Source of the DNA: Candidatus Poseidoniaceae archaeon
GTDB taxonomy: Archaea > Thermoplasmatota > Poseidoniia > Poseidoniales > Poseidoniaceae
DNA: 10,320 nt
Direction: 5' to 3'
Assembly: GCA_023254445.1 (NCBI GenBank)
Contig: JALRLN010000046.1
Span: forward strand, 1-10,320
A program made the translations under genes and the position numbers. Positions within the stretch are counted from its first letter, which is position 1. Each line of letters starts with the position of its first letter. This document shows, one piece after another, positions 5,630-10,320 of this stretch. The notes below the pieces were generated by a model. The model made no database searches. It was not told the DNA's origin and saw only the letters and a list, made by a program, of their open reading frames with translations.

Positions 5630-7819
5630 GAGCCAACGGTCGAGGGTCCCCGCAGGACCTTCCTTCGGTTCATGTGCGGCGGGTGCGTCGGTCGCATCGT
5701 TCGACGGCACGACGGTGTCGCGCTCGAGTTCCGCGACCAATTTCGCCTCGTCCCACACCTCCACACCAAGGCCCTGTGCCTTGCTGAGCTTCGAGCCCGC
5801 CGACGCTCCTGCGACGAGAACGTCGAGGGCTTTGGAGACGCTACCGACCACGCGACCGCCGGCCGCTTTGATGGCGTCCTGCGCCTGTTTTCGTGGCATC
5901 GTCAGGGTTCCCGTCAGGCAGAAGGAACGCCCGCTCAGGGCGCCGCCTGCCGCAGGTGCGGGTTCGTCCGCCACGTCGAGGACCGAGAGCAGGGCCTCCA
6001 CGGTGCTGCGGCGGGAGGACAAGCCGTCGCGCACGGCACACGCCACCACGGTGCCCACGCCCTCCACCGTGCACAGTTCCCTGATGGCCTCGGCGTGCTC
6101 GTGCGCCTTGCCTTTGTCGTCTTCAAGCGGCCCGAAGCCCTCGGTTCCCGGTTCGGCCTGGGCGCGCTCGAGCCACGGAAGCACCGCCTCAGCCCCTTCG
6201 AAATGACGGGCGATGGCGGAGGCGAGTTCTGGACCGATGCCCGGCAAGCCAAGGGCGTGGAGGAAGCGCCCGAGCGTGAGGGTCCGCGAGGCTTCGATCT
6301 GCCCCATCACGTTCCCCGCGGAGGTCGCGCCCATGCGGTCCAGCGATTCCAAGGCGGGCGCGGTGAGGGCGTAGAGGTCTTCGATGCCAACGACGAGGCC
6401 CTGCTCAAGCAATTGCTCGACGAGTTTCTCCCCGATGCCGTCCATCTCAAGCGCCCTGCACCAGTACAGGACGGCCCTCGAGGTGCGCGCCTCGCACATC
6501 AGGTCGTCGCACCGAAGGAAGGCCCCGTCCAAGCGAAGGGGGCCGCTGCACGACGGGCAGGACGTCGGTGCGAGGACGTCGGTTGACGCGGGAAGGGTGG
6601 CCTCAAAGGGGCGCCCGTCTGCATGCATCCGTCCCTGCAGGTCCGCCTCGGTCGCGGGGCCAAGCGAGGCCTCGATCTTCGGGATCACATCGCCACGTCG
6701 GACGATGCGCACCTTGTCGCCGAGCCGGACGCCGAGCCGCTCCACTTCCCCGAGGTTGTGGAGCGTCGTGTTCTCCACGGTCACCCCCGCAACGCTTTGC
6801 GGAGCGATCCGAGCAACGGGGGTCACGGCCCCCGTGCGTCCCGTCTGCCAATCCACAGCCAGCAGCACGGAGATGGCTTCCTCAGGCGGGAACTTCCATG
6901 CCAACGCCCAACGGGGGTGGTGGGCCGTCATGCCGAGGCGGTTCCGTTCGTCCAACGAGGCGACCTTGAACACCACGCCGTCGATTTCGTACGGAAAGTC
7001 CGAACGTGTGTCCGTCCAGAAGGCCGTGTTCCGAATGAGGGCTTGCGCGGCGGCGGCAGGGTCCTCGCCCTCCAGCACCTGCCACTCGGCCGGTCGAACG
7101 CCCGCCTCCTGCTCCAGCCACGTCAGCAGGGCGTCGTCGGCCGTGCCCTCCGGAGGTGGGGTCGAATCGGGGTGCCGGTCCTCGGGCGGCAGGAATTGGA
7201 CGTCGTAAGCCTGGAACACCAAATCTGCTGCGTCGGCTTTCCCGTCGGCGTGCTTCTGGCGCAAGGCGCCGGCCGCAAGGTTGCGCGGGTTGGGTGAGGT
7301 CTCCCGGTACTTCGCATCAAACACCGCCAACGGCATCACGACTTCACCTCGAACATGGACGTCGACAGGAACGGGGAGGGTGTGAGGCACGTTGGCAACC
7401 TTTCGTGCGTTGCGCGTCACGTCCTCGCCACGCTCGCCGCTGCCACGGGTGGCCGCCCGAACGAGCCGCCCGCATCGGTATTCCAAGGACAAGGCAGAGC
7501 CGTCCAGTTTGGGCTGAGCGATGAACCGGGTGACGCCGCCCGTGGTCTGGTTGACGAAATGGAGCAGGTCCTCATCGGTGGTGCCCTTGTCGAGGGAGCG
7601 CATGGGGAAGCGGTGGTCCACCTTGACGGAACCGGGGTCAACCTCTGCACCCACGCGCTGGAGTTGGGGGTGGTCCGGGGCCAGTCGCTGCAGTTCCGAC
7701 CACAAGGCATCGAAGGCTGCGTCGCTGATCTCCGGGGCTGCAGCGTTGTAGTACAAGTCGGAATGGCGGGCGATTTCGGACGCCAACCAGGCGACCCGGG
7801 ACGCTTCCTCTGCACTCAC
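5627..7819 (-). CDS. ligA: NAD+-dependent DNA ligase LigA with a C-terminal PIP-like tail
   Basis: 730 residues, longer than the usual ~670. It seals nicks in duplex DNA using NAD+. Domains in order: Ia, the NMN-binding part (about 1-70, with APEISDAAFD); adenylation domain with K104 in PKLDG, the nucleotidyl-lysine; RGEV (158-161); DGVVFKV (280-286); WKFP (308-311); an OB-fold; a zinc finger with C421, C424, C437 and C442; helix-hairpin-helix repeats (for example LGLPGIGPELA, about 523-533); and BRCT (about 626-698). A 30-residue linker follows and ends in AGTLDRWL, which resembles a PCNA-interacting peptide. In domain Ia the residue that is usually Tyr in SDxxYD is Phe (F36). The start is a GTG whose bases overlap the PPC gene's TGA (GTGA, 4 bases), so translation is probably coupled. 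Archaea mostly use ATP-dependent ligases, so this gene was probably acquired from bacteria at some time. Confidence 0.97.
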   Translation of the reverse strand: MSAEEASRVAWLASEIARHSDLYYNAAAPEISDAAFDALWSELQRLAPDHPQLQRVGAEVDPGSVKVDHRFPMRSLDKGTTDEDLLHFVNQTTGGVTRFIAQPKLDGSALSLEYRCGRLVRAATRGSGERGEDVTRNARKVANVPHTLPVPVDVHVRGEVVMPLAVFDAKYRETSPNPRNLAAGALRQKHADGKADAADLVFQAYDVQFLPPEDRHPDSTPPPEGTADDALLTWLEQEAGVRPAEWQVLEGEDPAAAAQALIRNTAFWTDTRSDFPYEIDGVVFKVASLDERNRLGMTAHHPRWALAWKFPPEEAISVLLAVDWQTGRTGAVTPVARIAPQSVAGVTVENTTLHNLGEVERLGVRLGDKVRIVRRGDVIPKIEASLGPATEADLQGRMHADGRPFEATLPASTDVLAPTSCPSCSGPLRLDGAFLRCDDLMCEARTSRAVLYWCRALEMDGIGEKLVEQLLEQGLVVGIEDLYALTAPALESLDRMGATSAGNVMGQIEASRTLTLGRFLHALGLPGIGPELASAIARHFEGAEAVLPWLERAQAEPGTEGFGPLEDDKGKAHEHAEAIRELCTVEGVGTVVACAVRDGLSSRRSTVEALLSVLDVADEPAPAAGGALSGRSFCLTGTLTMPRKQAQDAIKAAGGRVVGSVSKALDVLVAGASAGSKLSKAQGLGVEVWDEAKLVAELERDTVVPSNDATDAPAAHEPKEGPAGTLDRWL

Positions 7820-8295
7820 GCGTCTGAACCGTCCTCGACATCCTTTGAGCCCTCGCCCTGCACCTCGTCACCAAGACGCAGGGCCGTGAACTGGCTGTTC
7901 TCCAGCGGGCAGCGCATGGCGACGGCGGCGTTCATTCGTCGGAGGTGCAGTTCAGCCGTGACGTGAACGGTGGCCTCGAAGAGGTGCCCGGCGGCTGGAC
8001 GCAGGTCATCGTCGGACAACACAATGTGGAGGTGGGTGAAGGGGTGGCCCTCTTCATGCCGCACAAGGTTGCCCTGCAGCGCCACCAACTCCGCGCCCCC
8101 TTCGATGGTCACGCGATGATAGCGGTGGTTGTCGTCCATGTAGCCGTAGGTGCTGTTGCGTGTTCGTCCAATGCCGCTCGTGATGGCGGCAGCGTTCATC
8201 CCGAGCGTGTCGGCCAAGGCATGCAAGGAGGCATGGAGTTCCTCTCCGGGGTCAAGCCTCAGCATGATGTCGTCGCCGCTGCAGGTCCACTCCAT
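7816..8295 (-). CDS. PPC (DUF296) domain DNA-binding-type protein
   Basis: 159 residues; the PPC fold spans about 11-120. The family marks are visible: the opening RLDPGEEL (13-20), the ITSGIGRT turn (38-45), a strand with LVALQGNL (70-77), and GHPFTHLHIVLSD (83-95) with H84, H88 and H90, the metal-binding histidine cluster of prokaryotic PPC proteins, then AGHLFEATVHVTAEL (102-116). PPC domains form trimers; in plants they are attached to AT-hooks, while in archaea and bacteria they stand alone with unsettled function, so DNA binding is not assured here. The tail (143-159) is acidic. ATG at 8295 is chosen because the frame further upstream overlaps the membrane protein gene and loses PPC similarity. 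It overlaps ligA by four bases (GTGA), so the two are probably translated together. Confidence 0.9.
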   Translation of the reverse strand: MEWTCSGDDIMLRLDPGEELHASLHALADTLGMNAAAITSGIGRTRNSTYGYMDDNHRYHRVTIEGGAELVALQGNLVRHEEGHPFTHLHIVLSDDDLRPAAGHLFEATVHVTAELHLRRMNAAVAMRCPLENSQFTALRLGDEVQGEGSKDVEDGSDA

Positions 8296-8332
8296 GGCCC
8301 AACGAGGTGGGGCTTGCCCTTGAAGCGATGCC

Positions 8333-8881
8333 TCATTCTTCCTCAAACATCGAGGCCCACGCGTCGTCGCCGAGCAGGGCCGCGGCCACCCATGCTCGGA
8401 CCTGCGTGAGGTCCTCCCGTTCCGCCCCCAAGGGGAGGGGGCCGAAGGGCCCCCAGCCGCGCCGGTGCAGCATGATGCGTGCGCGCGGCTGACGGTCGGC
8501 CAATCGGAGGCGTTCCCACGCGTACCGTTGGCCATCAGCGTAGAGGTGCGACCGGGTGATGGCGTACCGTTTTGGGGCAAGGAGCCCCACAAGGTGGACG
8601 GTCAACAGAAGGTCCCAGAGGATCGCCCACTGCACCGGCGTTCCTGAGAGTCGAACGAAGGCCCAAGGAAGCACCAGCATCGCGGCCATCGAAGCGAGGT
8701 TGCCCCATTGACGGATGGCCTCTTGCGCCCCGCTGCATCTCCACGCGTACCCTCCGGGCTGGGGTCCAAGCTCGGGCACTTGACGACGTTGCCGCATCAG
8801 CCACCACGCGTCCCACACCACGATACCCGCGAGGACGAGGACGGCAAGCCGGCCAACCACGTCCGCTGAAGGGAGGTTCAT
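8333..8881 (-). CDS. Three-helix membrane protein with a cytoplasmic domain
   Basis: 182 residues. Hydrophobic helices lie at about 9-28, 60-79 and 85-102, with basic residues after the first (MRQRRQ), which suggests an integral cytoplasmic membrane protein. After the third helix come PKRYAITRSHLYADGQRY and a stretch of short strands with many Trp/Arg (RARIMLHRRGWGPFG), which is the pattern of a bacterial PH-like domain (YAIT...LYxxG...W at its start). That assignment is a resemblance only. The C-terminus (DDAWASMFEEE) is acidic. It starts 9 bases after the surface protein stop and is followed, after 37 bases, by the PPC gene, so it belongs to a probable operon. No specific family is recognised. 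Confidence 0.8.
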   Translation of the reverse strand: MNLPSADVVGRLAVLVLAGIVVWDAWWLMRQRRQVPELGPQPGGYAWRCSGAQEAIRQWGNLASMAAMLVLPWAFVRLSGTPVQWAILWDLLLTVHLVGLLAPKRYAITRSHLYADGQRYAWERLRLADRQPRARIMLHRRGWGPFGPLPLGAEREDLTQVRAWVAAALLGDDAWASMFEEE

Positions 8882-8890
8882 GCCACAGCC

Positions 8891-10320
8891 TCACAGATGG
8901 ACGAGGTCCTTCTCGCTCAGGCTGCCACCGCCGCCTCGTCGACGCCCCAGCAGCAGGCCGACGGCAAGGACGGCGAAGACAACGAGCGCGACCAGGCCCC
9001 ATGAAGTTCCGCCGCCGCTCGGGGTGGTGCCCTCCAAGACGTCTGGGGTACCGTCGCCGTCGTCGTCCTGGTCCGCCACGAGCCATGTCGAGGTTCCTGC
9101 CGGGCAGTGAAGGTCGTCCGGCTGCCCGTCTTCGTCCGTGTCGACGCTCGCGCAGGGGTCCATCGGGTAGGCATCGCGGGTGTCTCGGATTCCGTCCCCA
9201 TCGTCGTCTTCGTCGTACACGTCGGGCCCACAGGGCGAGGACGTGACCGTGTCCGACCACGTCAGATCGCTGCAGGTCGAGGTCCAATCGCCGTCCGTGT
9301 CGAGTTGGGTCACCTCCACGTCGAGGGAGGCCGTTCCGACGGCCCCGTAGGCATCTGTGACGCTGACCTCAATGACGTAGATGCCGGGGGGCAGGTCGGT
9401 CAGGTTCGTGACGAGGACGTCGGTGCTTCGCGTCACGACGATGGCGCGCACGTCGGTCACCACCCAGTCGTACTGCAGGTCTGCAGCGTCCTCGAGGTCG
9501 TCCTCCACATCGAGGCTGACCTGCACTGGCAGCGTTTCCATGATCCGTGCTCCAGCAACCGGAGAGGCGAAGGCCACCTGCGGAGCAGCGTTGAGGGGGA
9601 CGTTGACCACGATCTCGTCGCCAAGCATGACCGTGGTCGTCACGCTCGGCGAGCCGGGCACAACCACAACCACTGAGGCTTCGTTGGTGGAGACGGTTCC
9701 GGTCGCATCAACCACGCCGACGAGCAGTTCCAGCGTCACCGCGGCGCCCGAACCGGTGGTGCTCATCGCCTGTGCCACTGGGAGGTCTGGCGTGACGGTC
9801 CATGCCCCGTCAACCGGGCTTCCAGAGCGAAGGGCAACAAGGCGTTGGGTGGACCATCGATGGAGGTGGCCGCTGCCATAGACGCTGGTGGGCCCTCCTT
9901 CGAGGACGACGTCGAGAAGGCGAACGTCGGCATCACCCACCTGCACTTCACCGTCCAGAACGGTGTTCGAGATCGACGCCGGGTGGCCGTCGGCCGCGAG
10001 GGCAATGTCGGCCGTGATGTCCGCATCGTTCACTTCGACGGGCGCCGCGTCCTCATCGGGGCCGGCGTGGAGGTCCAATCCGACGGCGTACCCGTCCACC
10101 TGAACGCGTTCCATGACGAGCGAAGTGGACCGGCCGTGGTGGGCCGTGATGGCGGTACCAGCGCCGCTTCCGCTCAGGGTCAGGTCGGTGAGTAAACCGG
10201 CAGAATCGTCGAGGTCAATCCCGGGAGCGCCCTCGATGTGCACTACGGCCACATCCAAGCCACGGTTTGGACCGCCGGTCAAGGCCGCGGAGGCCGTGCC
10301 TGCGTGCAGGCCGACGTTTC
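8891..10320 (-). CDS. Giant surface protein, C-terminal part with TSP3-like Ca-binding repeats and membrane anchor (5' end outside window)
   Basis: At least 475 codons are visible and the frame stays open to the right edge. Reading from the upstream end: a run of short beta segments with repeated hydrophobic-Asp patterns (about 9600-10320; for example MERVQVDGYAVGLDL), which looks like a right-handed beta-helix; a PKD/Ig-like domain with the sequence YDWVV and SVTDAYGAVG (about 9300-9570); then Asp-rich EDDDGDGIRDTRD, DTDEDGQPDD and DQDDDGDGTPD (about 9020-9230), which are thrombospondin-type-3-like Ca loops; a Gly/Ser linker; and a final helix (GLVALVVFAVLAVGLLLG, about 8945-9001) followed by RRR. 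That order fits a cell-surface protein held by its C-terminus with a cytoplasmic basic tip. Cysteine pairs occur between the Ca loops. Binding partner unknown. The gene continues 9 bases before the membrane protein gene. Confidence 0.88.
   Translation of the reverse strand, partial: NVGLHAGTASAALTGGPNRGLDVAVVHIEGAPGIDLDDSAGLLTDLTLSGSGAGTAITAHHGRSTSLVMERVQVDGYAVGLDLHAGPDEDAAPVEVNDADITADIALAADGHPASISNTVLDGEVQVGDADVRLLDVVLEGGPTSVYGSGHLHRWSTQRLVALRSGSPVDGAWTVTPDLPVAQAMSTTGSGAAVTLELLVGVVDATGTVSTNEASVVVVVPGSPSVTTTVMLGDEIVVNVPLNAAPQVAFASPVAGARIMETLPVQVSLDVEDDLEDAADLQYDWVVTDVRAIVVTRSTDVLVTNLTDLPPGIYVIEVSVTDAYGAVGTASLDVEVTQLDTDGDWTSTCSDLTWSDTVTSSPCGPDVYDEDDDGDGIRDTRDAYPMDPCASVDTDEDGQPDDLHCPAGTSTWLVADQDDDGDGTPDVLEGTTPSGGGTSWGLVALVVFAVLAVGLLLGRRRGGGGSLSEKDLVHL

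Noticed and set aside
5672..6586. 304-codon open frame on the plus strand
   Set aside because: Antisense to the ligA BRCT, HhH and zinc finger coding region; Arg/Gly-rich shadow.
8296..8592. N-terminal extension of the PPC gene to 8592
   Set aside because: It overlaps the membrane protein gene, reads as low-complexity Pro/Ser/Arg sequence, and PPC similarity starts only after the Met at 8295.
9020..9230. Asp-rich repeats as a DNA repeat or RTX toxin
   Set aside because: At DNA level the units are too diverged to be a tandem repeat; the loops fit TSP3-like Ca sites and not the nonapeptide GGxGxDxxx of RTX proteins.
1..10320. tRNA, rRNA, riboswitch or mobile element
   Set aside because: No cloverleaf-like sequence, rRNA motif, transposase or terminal inverted repeat was found; gaps between genes are too short to hold most of these.

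Overview
The window reads as a compact, GC-rich archaeal chromosome segment, and my best guess is a marine Thermoplasmata/Euryarchaeota lineage such as Marine Group II (Poseidoniales). Four things point there: a PAC2-family proteasome assembly chaperone whose C-terminus ends in a proteasome-docking HbYX tripeptide; a lipoprotein built of PKD domains; a very large surface protein with Ca-binding aspartate-rich repeats and a C-terminal membrane anchor; and tight gene packing with short intergenic gaps and occasional GGAGG-type Shine-Dalgarno sites. The lineage is inference. No rRNA, tRNA, CRISPR array, IS element or phage gene was seen.

Left part (1-2698), all minus strand. In transcription order it holds a small acidic protein, a PKD-domain lipoprotein with an unrecognised C-terminal domain, a 117-residue unknown, a winged-helix-like small protein, and the start of a HAD-family phosphatase that runs off the left edge. 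Gaps are 32-72 bases, so a co-transcribed run is plausible.

Middle part (2699-5617), nucleic-acid and protein quality control. A DEDDh exonuclease with an ExoX-like C-terminal module (plus strand) overlaps tail to tail by 21 bases with a RecB-type PD-(D/E)XK nuclease that carries a likely 4Fe-4S cysteine set (minus strand). The latter is divergent from the PAC2 chaperone (plus strand), and both of these starts have clear Shine-Dalgarno sites.

Right part (5627-10320), all minus strand. In transcription order: a truncated giant surface protein, a three-helix membrane protein (9-base gap), a PPC-domain protein (37-base gap), and the NAD+-dependent DNA ligase LigA (GTGA overlap). LigA ends 9 bases from the end of the convergent PAC2 gene.

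The most interesting signal is in LigA. This bacterial-type ligase has a roughly 30-residue, low-complexity tail after its BRCT domain that ends in a peptide resembling an archaeal PCNA-interacting (PIP) motif, as if a bacterial enzyme had been fitted to an archaeal sliding clamp. The exonuclease also ends in a weaker peptide of the same general shape. No complete new defence or mobile system is visible. All gaps between genes are under 80 bases.
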